Below, one piece after another: positions 8,802 through 18,157 of a stretch of DNA of 64,000 nucleotides; the stretch's first letter is position 1, and the number at the start of each line of letters is the position of its first letter. The stretch is from NCBI RefSeq assembly GCF_028532485.1, contig NZ_CP116942.1:3472001-3536000 (forward strand), given 5' to 3'. The translations under genes and the position numbers were made by a program. Source of the stretch: Iamia majanohamensis. GTDB lineage: Bacteria > Actinomycetota > Acidimicrobiia > Acidimicrobiales > Iamiaceae. Under the pieces are notes generated by a model. The model had not been told where the DNA came from and made no database searches. It was given only the letters and a program-made list of their open reading frames with translations.

Positions 8802-9881
8802 TCAGAAGACCTTGCCCAGGGCACCCACGGGCATGCGCAGGTCCTCGAGCATCTTGAGGTCCTCCGCCGGGCTGCGCCCGAGGTAGGTGAGGTAGTTGCC
8901 GATGATGAGGGCGTTGATGCCCGAGGTCATGCCCATGGCCTGGAGGTCGCCGAGGGTGAACTCGCGCCCGCCGGCGTAGCGGAGGATGACCTCGGGGAGG
9001 CCGAGGCGGAACAGGGCGATCCAGCGGATGGCCTCGAGGGGCTCGACGGCCGGGAGGTGGGCGAAGGGCGTCCCCGCCATGGGCTTCAGGAAGTTCACCG
9101 GCACCTCGGCCGGGCCCAGGGCCCGCAGCTCCTCCAGCAGCTCCAGGCGCTGGTCGACGGTCTCGCCCATGCCCATGAGCACGCCGCAGCAGAGCTCCAT
9201 GTCGTTGTCGAGCACCATGCGACAGGTGGCGAGGCGCTCGTCGAAGCTGTGGCTGGTGACGACCTGGTCGAAGTAGGACCGGGCCGTCTCCAGGTTGTGG
9301 TTGTACCGGTGGACCCCGCCCTCGGCCAGGCGCCGGGCCTGGTCCTCGGTGAGGATCCCGGCCGACACGGCGACGTTGAGGCCAGCCTCCTCGCGCACGA
9401 GCGGGACCAGCTCCAGGATGCGGGCCATGGTGCGCTCGTCGGGGCCGCGCAGGGCGAGCACGATGCAGAACTCCGAGGCGCCGAGGGCGGCGGTCTCGCG
9501 GGCTGCGGCCAGCACCTCGTCGGTGTCGAGGAACGGCGTGGCCTGCACGGGGGTGTCGAACTGGGCCGACTGGCTGCAGAAGTGGCAGTCCTCGGGGCAG
9601 CCGCCGGTCTTGGCCGACAGGATGCCCTCGACCTCGACCTCGGAGCCGCACCACTCGAGGCGGACCTCGTGGGCCAGGGCCGCGAGCGAGGGCACCGACG
9701 CGTCGGGGACGTGGGCCAGGTCGGACAGCTCGGCTGCGGTCAGGGGCCGGCGCTCGTCGAGCAGGGCGGCGTCGGCCCGCCGCACGGCGGCCCGGGCCTC
9801 CTCGGGGGTGAGCGACGGGCGGGACGACGGGGCCGGGCCCGGCTTCCGCCCGAGGGTGACCGGCTGCAGCGTGTCGGACAT
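8802..9881 (-). CDS. bioB: Biotin synthase BioB
   Basis: A 359-residue radical-SAM enzyme that inserts sulfur into dethiobiotin in the last step of biotin synthesis. The radical-SAM cluster motif C-x3-C-x2-C is GGCPEDCHFC near residue 80. Other BioB blocks are YNHNLET, the [2Fe-2S]-region C in CCGVLMGMGE, and the C-terminal NALIIGNYLT. The start at 9881 was chosen because a TAACCT -10 box (9889-9894 on the minus strand) ends seven bases upstream, indicating a leaderless mRNA; an in-frame ATG at 9965 would lie upstream of that box. The other bio genes are not in this window. Confidence 0.95.
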   Translation of the reverse strand: MSDTLQPVTLGRKPGPAPSSRPSLTPEEARAAVRRADAALLDERRPLTAAELSDLAHVPDASVPSLAALAHEVRLEWCGSEVEVEGILSAKTGGCPEDCHFCSQSAQFDTPVQATPFLDTDEVLAAARETAALGASEFCIVLALRGPDERTMARILELVPLVREEAGLNVAVSAGILTEDQARRLAEGGVHRYNHNLETARSYFDQVVTSHSFDERLATCRMVLDNDMELCCGVLMGMGETVDQRLELLEELRALGPAEVPVNFLKPMAGTPFAHLPAVEPLEAIRWIALFRLGLPEVILRYAGGREFTLGDLQAMGMTSGINALIIGNYLTYLGRSPAEDLKMLEDLRMPVGALGKVF

Positions 9882-9981
9882 GCGGGCGAGGTTACGTCCG
9901 GCCCCCCACGCCGACGAAGTGGCACCCGCTGGGCACCGGATCCCGTCGGTGCCGCGTGCCGGCACGGGGTGGTCCGCGCCG

Positions 9982-10012
9982 GCGTCACGAGGCGCCTGGC
10001 ACCTCGTGACGC
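9982..10012. terminator. 15-bp-arm palindrome, likely terminator
   Basis: The arms GCGTCACGAGGCGCC and GGCACCTCGTGACGC pair with one mismatch around a single T. It lies 13 bp past the stop of the minus-strand LLM oxidoreductase gene and before bioB. There is no T-run, as is common for GC-rich actinobacterial hairpins. Two sister copies exist in the window (one split by the IS, one at 48931-48961). Confidence 0.7.
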
Positions 10013-10025
10013 ACCGGGGCAGCGG

Positions 10026-11072
10026 TCAGCCGCGGACGAGGTCGGCGAGCAGGCGCATCTGCGGGGGCGGGCCGGCGACGAGGAGGGTGGTGATGCAGGT
10101 CTCGCGCCAGCGGGTGAGGTCCTCGCGCACCTTGTCGGGCGGGCCGACCAGGGCCACGTCCTCCACCAGGGCCAGGGGGACCGAGGCGATGGCCTCCTCC
10201 TTGCGACCGCCGAGGAAGAGGTCCTGGATCCGGGCCACGTCGTCGGCGTAGCCCATGCGGCTGAACAGGTCGGCGTGGAAGTTCACCTCGCGGGCCCCCA
10301 TGCCGCCGATGTAGAAGCCCAGCGACATGCGCACGGCGTCGGCTGCCTTCTCGACGTCGTCGTCGATGACCACCTGGACGAGGTTGGCCACCTCGAAGTC
10401 GTCGGGCCCGCGGCGGGCGCCGGGCCGGGCCCAGCCCTCCTCCAGGCACTCGCGGTAGTGGGGGTCGAGGCCGGGCGACATGAACATGGGGAGCCAGCCG
10501 TCGGCGATCTCGGCCGACAGGGCCACGTTCTTGGGCCCCTCGGCGCCGAGGTAGATGGGGAGGTCGGTCCGGCGGGGGTGGGTGATCGACTTGAGGGCCT
10601 TGCCCAGCCCGGTGGTGCCCTCGCCGGTGTTGGGCAGCTGGAAGTGCTCGCCGTCGATCGTGACGGGCTCCTCCCGGGCCAGCACCTGGCGGACGACGTC
10701 GACGTACTCCCGGGTGCGGGCGAGGGGCCTCGGGTAGGGCTGGCCGTACCAGCCCTCGACGACCTGCGGGCCCGACGCGCCGAGGCCGAGGATGAACCGG
10801 CCGCCGGTGAGGTGGTCGAGGGTCAGGGCCGACATGGCGGTGGCCACCGGCGTGCGGGCCGCCATCTGGCACACCGCGGTGCCCAGCCGCACCCGGCTGG
10901 TGGCGGCGCCGTACCAGGCCAGGGGGGTGAAGCAGTCCGAGCCGTAGGCCTCGGCCGACCACACCGAGTCGAAGCCCAGCTCCTCGGCGGTGGCGATCTG
11001 CTCGGCCACGCCCGTGGGCGGGTCGGCGAACCAGTACCCGAGGACGAGTCCGAGCTTCAGGTCGTCGGCCAT
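10026..11072 (-). CDS. LLM-class F420-dependent oxidoreductase
   Basis: A 348-residue luciferase-like TIM-barrel oxidoreductase expected to use coenzyme F420. Family features include LGLVLGYW at the first strand, ATAEELGFDSVW, LGTAVCQMAARTP and GRFILGLGASGPQVVEGWYG. It resembles Rv3520c of the M. tuberculosis KstR region. The ATG at 11072 has CGGGAG upstream; the longer in-frame start at 11132 would overlap the operator. It is divergent from the Rieske oxygenase, and the KstR-like box lies between them. Hydride transfer to a steroid or lipid intermediate is plausible but inferred from context. Confidence 0.85.
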   Translation of the reverse strand: MADDLKLGLVLGYWFADPPTGVAEQIATAEELGFDSVWSAEAYGSDCFTPLAWYGAATSRVRLGTAVCQMAARTPVATAMSALTLDHLTGGRFILGLGASGPQVVEGWYGQPYPRPLARTREYVDVVRQVLAREEPVTIDGEHFQLPNTGEGTTGLGKALKSITHPRRTDLPIYLGAEGPKNVALSAEIADGWLPMFMSPGLDPHYRECLEEGWARPGARRGPDDFEVANLVQVVIDDDVEKAADAVRMSLGFYIGGMGAREVNFHADLFSRMGYADDVARIQDLFLGGRKEEAIASVPLALVEDVALVGPPDKVREDLTRWRETCITTLLVAGPPPQMRLLADLVRG

Positions 11073-11124
11073 GGGCACTCCCGGGGTCGTGGGCCTTCGG
11101 CGACGGTACCTCCCGCCGCTACGC

Positions 11125-11138
11125 TGGAACACGTTCTA
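11125..11138. promoter_or_regulatory. KstR-type operator (14/14 match)
   Basis: TGGAACACGTTCTA fits TnnAACnnGTTnnA exactly. A plus-strand -10 candidate, TAGTTT (11137-11142), overlaps its right end. It lies between the divergent LLM oxidoreductase and Rieske oxygenase genes and could repress both. Confidence 0.75.
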
Positions 11139-11161
11139 GTTTCTCCGCGGAGAGCCCACCG

Positions 11162-12208
11162 ATGAGCCGGTACCCGTTCCCCATCCCCTTCGGCTGGTTC
11201 CAGGTCTGCGAGCCCGACGAGGTCGCGACCGGCGCCACCAAGGCGCTGTTCTACTTCGACCGCCACCTGGTGGCCTGGCGCGACGAGGAGGCCCACCTCC
11301 ACGTGATGGACGCCTTCTGCCCCCACCTGGGCGCCCACCTGGGCCACGGCGGCACCGTCGAGGGCTGCGAGATCCAGTGCCCCTTCCACGGCTGGCGCTT
11401 CGACGACGAGGGCACCAACGTCGACATCCCCTACTCCACCCGCACCAACAAGCGGGCCAAGATCCGCACCTACCCGACCCTCGAGGTCAACGGGAAGGCC
11501 CTGGTGTGGTTCCACCCGGACCCCGAGGTCGGCCCCCAGTGGGACATCCCGGCCCTGCCCGAGCTGGAGGGCGGCGAGTTCCACGGGCCCATCCGCACCC
11601 GCCACACCGTGATGGCCCACGCCCAGGAGCTGGGCGAGAACGCGGTCGACTCGGCCCACTTCCGCTACGTGCACAACACCGCCGAGGTCCCCGAGATCAC
11701 CGACTACGTCACCGAGGGACCCGTCGCCGACATGCGCTCGATCCAGCGCTTCCCGACGCCCCGCGGCGTGGTCGACGGCAAGATCGAGTCCCTCGGCTAC
11801 GGGCCCGGCGTGTCCATCGTGCGCTTCAGCGGCATCGTCGACACCCTGCTGGTCTCCTCGACCACGCCCATCGACGCCGAGAGCAGCGAGACCCGGTTCG
11901 ACTTCTACACCCGGTCCCTGGGCGACGCCGAGACCACCTCCAACGTGGCCCAGGCCTTCGTGGCCGAGGTCGACCGCCAGTTCCTCGAGGACATGCCGGT
12001 CTGGGAGCACAAGGCCCACCTCACCCGCCCGGCCCTGGCCGACACCGACGGCCCCTTCATGGCGTTCCGCAAGTGGTACCAGCAGTTCTACGCCGAGGGC
12101 ACGGCCGAGGGCGACGAGCGCACCCTCTTCCCCCCGCCGTACTGGCCCGAGAAGATGGACGAGACCCCGGCCAAGGCCACCGCGTCGGCCCGCCACGGCG
12201 GCTCCTGA
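11162..12208 (+). CDS. Rieske non-heme iron oxygenase, KshA-like
   Basis: A 348-residue terminal oxygenase. The Rieske [2Fe-2S] ligands are C53-x-H55 and C73-x2-H76. The mononuclear iron site is N160, D163, H166 and H171, in the order seen in ring-hydroxylating oxygenases. The general layout, with the C-terminal block (WEHKAHLTRPAL, then RKWYQQFY), resembles 3-ketosteroid 9-alpha-hydroxylase KshA, which opens the steroid B-ring. It could also be a cholesterol-desaturase-like relative. No reductase (KshB) is nearby. A KstR-type operator overlaps its -10 region, which supports a steroid role. The exact substrate is inferred. Confidence 0.8.
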   Translation: MSRYPFPIPFGWFQVCEPDEVATGATKALFYFDRHLVAWRDEEAHLHVMDAFCPHLGAHLGHGGTVEGCEIQCPFHGWRFDDEGTNVDIPYSTRTNKRAKIRTYPTLEVNGKALVWFHPDPEVGPQWDIPALPELEGGEFHGPIRTRHTVMAHAQELGENAVDSAHFRYVHNTAEVPEITDYVTEGPVADMRSIQRFPTPRGVVDGKIESLGYGPGVSIVRFSGIVDTLLVSSTTPIDAESSETRFDFYTRSLGDAETTSNVAQAFVAEVDRQFLEDMPVWEHKAHLTRPALADTDGPFMAFRKWYQQFYAEGTAEGDERTLFPPPYWPEKMDETPAKATASARHGGS

Positions 12209-12229
12209 CGGCCCACGCCTGCGGGTCCC

Positions 12230-14443
12230 CTACCGGACCTCGAGGGCGAGGGTCGGGGTGGGCCCGTCGGCGGTGAAGTCGGGGAGCCCCTCCTGGCCCA
12301 CGGTGAGCTCCAGGTCCCGGCGGCCGGGGCCGAAGGTGGCGCGCAGCACCGACGAGGGGATCTCCACCGTCGTGGTGCCGCCCGGGTCGACCTCGCCCAC
12401 GGACACCCGCACGCTCGCCCCGCCGGCGGCGCGCAGCACCAGGTCCACCGTCCGCTCCCCGGGCCGGCCGGCGGCGGGCCACACCGCCCCGGCCCCGGTG
12501 TGGGTGACCTCGATGCGCAGCGGGGCCCCGCCACCGGTGGCGATCACCTCCTCGGGGGCGCGGACCGCGAACCGGCGGGCCTCGGCGGGTAGTCCGGCGG
12601 CGGGGTCCTCGGGGTAGAGCAGGCCCTGCTCCGCCAGCCGGTCCTGCGCTGGCCCGCCCCGCACCCAGAGGGCCAGGCCGGCGTCGGGGAACGTGGCGCT
12701 CAGCCGCGTGTCGGCCGGCGCCCGCTCGGGGTCGGCGACCGCCTCGGAGGCGGTGAGGAGCAGGTCCTCCCGCCCCGACCCGGGTCGGGCCGACTCCATC
12801 CCCCCCTCGGCCAGCCCCCAGCCCACCTCGGTGAGCCGCGACAGGCTGTCGGGGTCGCTCACGTAGGACACGGGGTCGCCCGCGGTGCGGGCCCGCAGCC
12901 GCGGGAGGGCCTCGGAGACCGGCGACGGCCGGCGGCTGCGGTCGACGAGGTCGTCGGCCCGGACGATGCCGAGGGCGCTGGAGCCGACCAGCACCACCCC
13001 GACGAGGGCCAGGGCCCGGACCCGCCCCGGGCGTCCCAGGGAGGCCACGGCGATGGCTGCGACGGCCAGGGCGGTCGGCACGGCCACGGGGACGGCCGAC
13101 CAGATCCCCCGGGCCCAGGTGACGGCGGCCGCGCTGGAGGGGTTGAGCACCTCGGGGTCCGAGCCCAGGGCCAGCGAGACGGCCCCGGCCAGGACGACCG
13201 TGACGGCCGCGACGCCGGCGGCGGCCCGGAGGTCCGGCGCCCGGCGCAGCACCCGGGCCGCGCCGACGGCCACCAGCGGGGCCAGCACCACCGCCTGGTA
13301 CCGGCCGTTCGCCACCAGGTCGAGCACGGGCTCGGACCCGAAGGCGAAGGGCGACCGCAGCTGCACGGCGGTGGCCAGGGCGACGGCCAGCCACCCGAGC
13401 ACGGCCACCGAGGCGACGAGAGGGGCCGGCTCGGTCCAGAGCGCCCTCCCCCGCCGGGCGGCCGACCAGGCCAGCCGCCCCAGGGCGACGGCGCCGAGGC
13501 CGGCCAACCCCGCGGTGCCGACGAGGGCGTACCAGGTCTGGCCGGCGAGCGAGCGCGCCGCGCCGCGGGCCGTGGCCCCCAGGTCGTCGGTGGCGCCGTC
13601 GAGCGGGCCGAGGCCGAGCCGGGTCCACCGGACCTGCACCCGGTGGTTGAGCCACAGCCCCGCCGCCAGCACCGCCACCCCGAGGAGGAGGTTGAGGGCA
13701 TCCGCGGTGCGGGCCCGCAGCGGCCCCGGGCCGCTCTCCTCGGTGCGCGCCGGGAGGAGGAGGCGCAGGACGAGGACGAGGGCGGCCAGGCCGACCACCG
13801 GCAGGAAGCGGGCGTGCACGACCCACAGGGCGGCCATCGCGGGGCCGAACCAGATACGCCGCACCAGGGGCCCGGGGCGGGCCAGGCCGGCCAGGGCCAG
13901 CAGGGCGAGGGGCCAGAGCAGGGCGGCCAGGGCGTCGGGCCACACCACCACCGCGGCCACCCAGAGGCCGGGCAGGGCCGAGGCGGTGACCGCGGCCAGC
14001 GCCCGGGGACCGGCGTCGAGGCGGCCCAGCCGGGCCAGCAGGGCGATGAGCACGGGCACCATGCCGGCGAGCAGCGCGACGTCGAGCACCCGGGCCGCGG
14101 TCTGGAGCACCTCGGTGCCCTCGGTCAGGGCCGCGACGGGCGCGAGGAGCACGGGCTGGCCCGCGGGGTAGAAGGGGGCGAACCCCATGGGCGGGGCGGG
14201 CTCGCCCCGACCCAGGAGCCAGGCGTTGCCGAGGAAGCCGACCTCGTCGGGCAGCACGGTCAGGCGATCGGCGCGGAGGGCGAGGACCAGCCGGGCGCCG
14301 GCCAGGGCGAGCACGCCGAGCCCGCCGACGAGCAGGCCGGGTCGCCCGGGCCGGCGCGCCGGGGCGGCCTCGGGCGGTGACGGGGCGTGGTGCTGGACGT
14401 CGATGGCGCTGACCCTCTCGACCGGCCGGGCCGAGGGCGGCAC
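12230..14443 (-). CDS. Polytopic membrane protein, GT-C glycosyltransferase-like
   Basis: A 737-residue integral membrane protein with about eleven to twelve hydrophobic segments between residues 25 and 470. A soluble strand-rich C-terminal domain of roughly 200 residues follows. After the first helix there is a luminal acidic motif (LPDEVGFLGNAWLLGRGE) like the Asp-Glu site of GT-C enzymes that use polyprenyl-phosphate sugars. That assignment rests on topology and this motif only. The GTG at 14443 is the best of several poor start options. It follows the SDR gene by 77 bp and may be read from the same transcript. Confidence 0.6.
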   Translation of the reverse strand: MPPSARPVERVSAIDVQHHAPSPPEAAPARRPGRPGLLVGGLGVLALAGARLVLALRADRLTVLPDEVGFLGNAWLLGRGEPAPPMGFAPFYPAGQPVLLAPVAALTEGTEVLQTAARVLDVALLAGMVPVLIALLARLGRLDAGPRALAAVTASALPGLWVAAVVVWPDALAALLWPLALLALAGLARPGPLVRRIWFGPAMAALWVVHARFLPVVGLAALVLVLRLLLPARTEESGPGPLRARTADALNLLLGVAVLAAGLWLNHRVQVRWTRLGLGPLDGATDDLGATARGAARSLAGQTWYALVGTAGLAGLGAVALGRLAWSAARRGRALWTEPAPLVASVAVLGWLAVALATAVQLRSPFAFGSEPVLDLVANGRYQAVVLAPLVAVGAARVLRRAPDLRAAAGVAAVTVVLAGAVSLALGSDPEVLNPSSAAAVTWARGIWSAVPVAVPTALAVAAIAVASLGRPGRVRALALVGVVLVGSSALGIVRADDLVDRSRRPSPVSEALPRLRARTAGDPVSYVSDPDSLSRLTEVGWGLAEGGMESARPGSGREDLLLTASEAVADPERAPADTRLSATFPDAGLALWVRGGPAQDRLAEQGLLYPEDPAAGLPAEARRFAVRAPEEVIATGGGAPLRIEVTHTGAGAVWPAAGRPGERTVDLVLRAAGGASVRVSVGEVDPGGTTTVEIPSSVLRATFGPGRRDLELTVGQEGLPDFTADGPTPTLALEVR

Positions 14444-14520
14444 CGGGCCTGTGGCCGCCGCCGGCGGCCGGGGTGACGCTAGGCGGCCCACCCGCGGGCG
14501 TCCGGGACCGCCGGCGTCGG

Positions 14521-15294
14521 CTACGCCCCCGGGATCTGCGACAGCACGGCGGCGTCGCCGGCCAGGTGGCCGCCGTCGACCGCGTACTCCGCACCGGTGA
14601 CGTAGCCGGCCTCGTCGGAGGCGAGGAACAGCACCACCGGTGCCACGTCGTCGACCGTGCCCACCCGCTTGATCGGGAGGTTCTGGTAGAAGGCCGACGT
14701 GCTGTTGTCGCTGCCGTCGAAGCGGGTCATCGGCGTGTCGATGCCGCCGGGGTGGACGGTGTTGACCCGGATGCCCTTGCGGCCCAGCTCGATGGCGGCC
14801 GAGCGCGACAGGCCCCGCAGGGCCCACTTGCTGGTGGAGTAGGCCGACAGGAAGGGCAGGCCCTCCATCCCCCCGTTGGAGGAGATGTTGACGATCGACC
14901 CGTTGCCCGACCGGGCCATCGACGGGGTGACGGACTTGATGCCGAGGAACGCCCCCACCACGTTCACCTCGAGCACCGTGCGGAAGCGGTCGGCGTCGTA
15001 GCGGTCGACGGCGTTGAAGTCGAGGATGCCGGCGTTGTTGACCAGCGTGGTGACCGGCCCCCACGCCTCCTCGGTGTCGGCCACCACCTGCTGCCAGGCG
15101 GCCTCGTCGGTGATGTCGAGGGTCACGGCCCGGGCCGCGTCGCCGATGTCGGCGGCCACCGCGGCGGCCTCGTCGGCCAGCACGTCGGCCACCACCACCT
15201 TGGCCCCCTCGGCCGCGAACAGGCGGGCCTCGGCCTCGCCCTGGCCGCGTGCCGCGCCGGTGACGATGGCCACCTTCCCGTCGAGTCGTCCCAC
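14521..15294 (-). CDS. SDR-family oxidoreductase, hydroxysteroid-dehydrogenase-like
   Basis: A 257-residue classical short-chain dehydrogenase. It has the NAD(P)-binding TGAARGQG near residue 13, the conserved NNAG near 87, the catalytic Ser in VNISSNGG, and the Tyr-x3-Lys pair in AYSTSKWAL. The GARGQG form is common among 3-alpha/20-beta-hydroxysteroid dehydrogenase-like SDRs. It follows Ltp3 by 27 bp in the operon headed by the DUF35 genes, so it probably acts on the same acyl-CoA or steroid intermediate. Confidence 0.85.
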   Translation of the reverse strand: MGRLDGKVAIVTGAARGQGEAEARLFAAEGAKVVVADVLADEAAAVAADIGDAARAVTLDITDEAAWQQVVADTEEAWGPVTTLVNNAGILDFNAVDRYDADRFRTVLEVNVVGAFLGIKSVTPSMARSGNGSIVNISSNGGMEGLPFLSAYSTSKWALRGLSRSAAIELGRKGIRVNTVHPGGIDTPMTRFDGSDNSTSAFYQNLPIKRVGTVDDVAPVVLFLASDEAGYVTGAEYAVDGGHLAGDAAVLSQIPGA

Positions 15295-15321
15295 GATGAC
15301 CTCTCCTCCGGCCCTCGGGCC

Positions 15322-16491
15322 CTAGGGCTTCTCGGAGCCGACGACCCACATGGCGAAGAACTGCGAGCCGCCCCCGTAGGCGTGGCCCATCGCCCGGCGG
15401 GCCCCGTCGACCTGGTGGTCGCCGGCCTGGCCCCGCACCTGCATGGCGGCCTCGCCGAAGCGGAGCATGCCGGAGGCGCCGATGGGGTTGGTGCAGAGCA
15501 CGCCGCCGGACATGTTGACCGGCAGGTCGCCGTCCATGGCGGTGACGCCGTCCTCGACCATCTTCCAGCCCTCGCCGGGCTCGGCGAAGCCGAGGTTCTC
15601 GAGCCACATCGGCTCGAACCAGCTGAAGGGCACGTAGATCTCGGCGCAGTCGATGTCGCGGCGGGGATCGGTGATGCCGGCCTGCTTGTAGACGTCGGCC
15701 GCGCAGAGGGCGCCGCCGAGGGGCAGGACGGTGTCGCGCTCGGCCGAGAGGGTGGGCTCCGAGCGCATGGCCGCACCCTGGACCCACGCCGGCTGGCGCC
15801 CGTCGGACGCGGCCGCGTCGGCCACCGACTCGCTGCCCAGCACCACGGCGCAGGCGCCGTCGCTCGAGGGGCACGTCTCGGCGTAGCGCACCGGGTCCCA
15901 GAGCATCATCGAGTCCTTGATCGAGTCGAAGGTGATGTCGTGCTCGTGGAGGTGGGCGTAGGGGTTCTTGAGCCCGTTCTGGCGGTCCTTCAGGGCCACC
16001 AGCATCCCGATGTGGTCCGGCGCCCCGGCCCGGCGGATGTAGCTGCGGATGTGGGGGGCGAAGTAGCCGCCCGCCCCGGCGTGCAGCGGCGGGGTGAAGG
16101 GGATCGGCAGCGAGAGGGCCCACATGGCCTCGCTCTCGGACTGCTTCTCGAAGGCCACCGCCAGCACCTTCTGGTGGACGCCGGCCTGGATCAGCTGGCT
16201 GGCCACGATGGCGGTCGAGCCGCCCACCGAGCCCGCGGTGTGGACCCGGAACAGCGGCTTGCCCGAGGCGCCCAGGGCGTCGGCCAGCAGCAGCTCGGGC
16301 ATCATCACGCCCTCGAAGAAGTCCGGGGCCTTGCCGACGACGACGGCGTCGATGTCGGTCCAGGTCATCTGGGCGTCGGCGAGGGCGCGGGAGGCGGCCT
16401 CCCGGACCAGGCCGGCCACCGAGACGTCGCCCCGCGTGGCCTGGTGCTTGGTCTGACCGATCCCGACGACGGCGACGCGCTCCTTGCCCAT
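15322..16491 (-). CDS. Ltp3-like thiolase-fold (lipid-transfer) protein
   Basis: A 389-residue thiolase-superfamily protein resembling M. tuberculosis Ltp3 (Rv3523); VGKAPDFFEGVMMPELLLADA-like segments are characteristic. The usual nucleophilic cysteine region reads RVHTAGSVGGST (Ser, no Cys), and the usual GHP of the C-terminal block reads TNPIGASG (Asn for His). It is therefore unlikely to be an ordinary thiolase. DUF35-partnered relatives such as Ltp2 work as retro-aldolases in steroid side-chain removal. The ATG overlaps the stop of the Ltp4-like gene by one base, so the two proteins are probably made as a complex. Confidence 0.82.
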   Translation of the reverse strand: MGKERVAVVGIGQTKHQATRGDVSVAGLVREAASRALADAQMTWTDIDAVVVGKAPDFFEGVMMPELLLADALGASGKPLFRVHTAGSVGGSTAIVASQLIQAGVHQKVLAVAFEKQSESEAMWALSLPIPFTPPLHAGAGGYFAPHIRSYIRRAGAPDHIGMLVALKDRQNGLKNPYAHLHEHDITFDSIKDSMMLWDPVRYAETCPSSDGACAVVLGSESVADAAASDGRQPAWVQGAAMRSEPTLSAERDTVLPLGGALCAADVYKQAGITDPRRDIDCAEIYVPFSWFEPMWLENLGFAEPGEGWKMVEDGVTAMDGDLPVNMSGGVLCTNPIGASGMLRFGEAAMQVRGQAGDHQVDGARRAMGHAYGGGSQFFAMWVVGSEKP

Positions 16492-17549
16492 CAGCCCTCT
16501 CCTTCCATGACGCAGACGAGGTTCTGTTGCAGGCAGGGCCCGCTGGTGGCGTGGGCCACGCCGCGATCCGCGGTGCCGGCCGAGATGCGGTTGGCCACCT
16601 CGCCCATGCGGATGAGGCCGGCGGTCATCATCGGGTTGGCGGCCAGGGCCCCGCCCGAGGGGTTCACCAGGGCGTCGTCGGCCAGGCCGAGGGCCTCGCG
16701 CAGGATCAGCTCCTGGTGGGTGAAGGGGGCGTGGAGCTCGGCCACGTCGACCGACCCGTCGGCCACCCCCGCCTTCTCCGCCGCCGTGCGGGTGGACTCG
16801 CTGACGGTGAGGTCGCGGTGGCCCAGGTGGATGGGCTCGATGCGGTGGTCGATGCCCCGGATCCACGCCGGGCGGTCGCTGCGCTCGCGGGCGGCGTCGC
16901 CGGCGGCGAGGACGACGGCGGCGGCGCCGTCGGTGATGGGCGGGCAGTCGCTGCGACGCAGCGGGGCGACGAGGTGCTCCTCGGCCAGCACGTCGGAGGC
17001 GGGCCGGTCCCAGGCCAGCTGGGCGTTGGGGTTGTCCATGGCCGCCTTGCGGCTGCGCGCCGCGACCTCGGCCATCTCCTCCTCGGTGGCCTTGCCCGAC
17101 TCGAGCAGGGCCCGGGCCTGGAGGGCGGCCAGGCTGATGCTGTCGGGCCACAGCGGCCCGACGGTGATGGGGTCGAGCTGGCGGGTCAGCACCATGGGCA
17201 GGTCGCCGGGGCTGGACTTGGCGTAGCAGTAGACGAGGGCGGTGTCGACCTCGCCCAGCTGGAGCTTCACCCAGGCCTCGTAGAGGGCCCAGGCCCCGTC
17301 CATCTCGACGTGGCTCTCCTGGATCGGGGGCCAGGGGCCCACCGCGTCGAGGGTGGACACGAAGCTGAACCCGACGCCGGCGAGGTAGTCGGTGGAGCCC
17401 GAGCAGGTGAACCCGATGTCGTCGATGGTCATGTCGACCTGCGACAGGGCGGTGTGCACCGCGGGCATGAGCATCTCGACCTCGTTGACCTCCTGCACCC
17501 GTCGGCGGGCCGGAGTCTGGGCGAAGCTGACGACGGCGACGTCGCGCAT
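16491..17549 (-). CDS. Ltp4-like thiolase-fold protein
   Basis: A 352-residue partner of the Ltp3-like protein, resembling Rv3522. It keeps the thiolase fold (GGALAANPMMTAG, SDCPPITDGAAAVVLA). It lacks a clear nucleophilic cysteine (CSGSTDYLAGVGFSF) and has Asn-Pro where thiolases have His-Pro. It may bind the acyl-CoA or provide half of an aldolase active site. It begins at the ATG at 17549, overlapping the DUF35 stop by one base (TGATG), and ends sharing one base with the next start. Confidence 0.82.
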   Translation of the reverse strand: MRDVAVVSFAQTPARRRVQEVNEVEMLMPAVHTALSQVDMTIDDIGFTCSGSTDYLAGVGFSFVSTLDAVGPWPPIQESHVEMDGAWALYEAWVKLQLGEVDTALVYCYAKSSPGDLPMVLTRQLDPITVGPLWPDSISLAALQARALLESGKATEEEMAEVAARSRKAAMDNPNAQLAWDRPASDVLAEEHLVAPLRRSDCPPITDGAAAVVLAAGDAARERSDRPAWIRGIDHRIEPIHLGHRDLTVSESTRTAAEKAGVADGSVDVAELHAPFTHQELILREALGLADDALVNPSGGALAANPMMTAGLIRMGEVANRISAGTADRGVAHATSGPCLQQNLVCVMEGEG

Positions 17550-18157
17550 CAGGCCTTCCCTCCCTCGCCGGTGCGGGGGTTCCGCACCAGCGCCTCGGTG
17601 GGCGCCTGGCCGTCGACCCAGGAGCCGAGCCCGGTGCCGTGGTCCTCGCCCGGGATGCGGACGTCGGTGTCGTCGGGCTCGCCGTTGGGGCGGAACCACT
17701 TGATCGACTCGAGCGTGGGCGCCATGTCGGCGTCGTCGCGCCACACCGCCTCGACCCGCATGCCGATGTGGACCTGGTCGGCCGGCACCTCCTGGATGAG
17801 GTGCATGATCGAGAGGTCGGCGTCGTCGAGGAGGATGAGGGCGCTCACGTAGGGGATCTCCATCACCGAGCCGTGGAAGGCCACGTTCACCACGCAGAAC
17901 GAGGTGACGGTGCCGACCTGGGCGACCTCGACCTCGATCGGCGTGGGCTGGCCCAGCTCGGGGTCCGCGCCCCGGGGCGGGACGTAGGTGCGGCCGCCCT
18001 CGGCCTTCTGGCCCACGATCTTCTTCTGCTCGATGTTGCGCAGGAAGCGGGTGGTGGCGTCGCCGGCGACGAACTCGTAGTCGAGCCGGGCGGGCGTGCG
18101 CACGCTGCGCACCGGCTCCACGTCGCGCAGCGACTCGGGCAGGGTCACGTCGGCCAT
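17549..18157 (-). CDS. DUF35 OB-fold protein lacking the zinc ribbon cysteines
   Basis: A 202-residue acyl-CoA-associated OB-fold protein (DUF35). In this family an N-terminal rubredoxin-like zinc ribbon precedes the OB domain. Here the ribbon position reads QKAEGGRTYVPPRGADPE, keeping the GR-YVPPR core but no cysteines. The OB part (about residues 70-150) follows. It is the partner of the Ltp thiolases, as in Rv3521-Rv3523. Overlapping start/stop codons on both sides indicate tight coupling. Confidence 0.8.
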   Translation of the reverse strand: MADVTLPESLRDVEPVRSVRTPARLDYEFVAGDATTRFLRNIEQKKIVGQKAEGGRTYVPPRGADPELGQPTPIEVEVAQVGTVTSFCVVNVAFHGSVMEIPYVSALILLDDADLSIMHLIQEVPADQVHIGMRVEAVWRDDADMAPTLESIKWFRPNGEPDDTDVRIPGEDHGTGLGSWVDGQAPTEALVRNPRTGEGGKA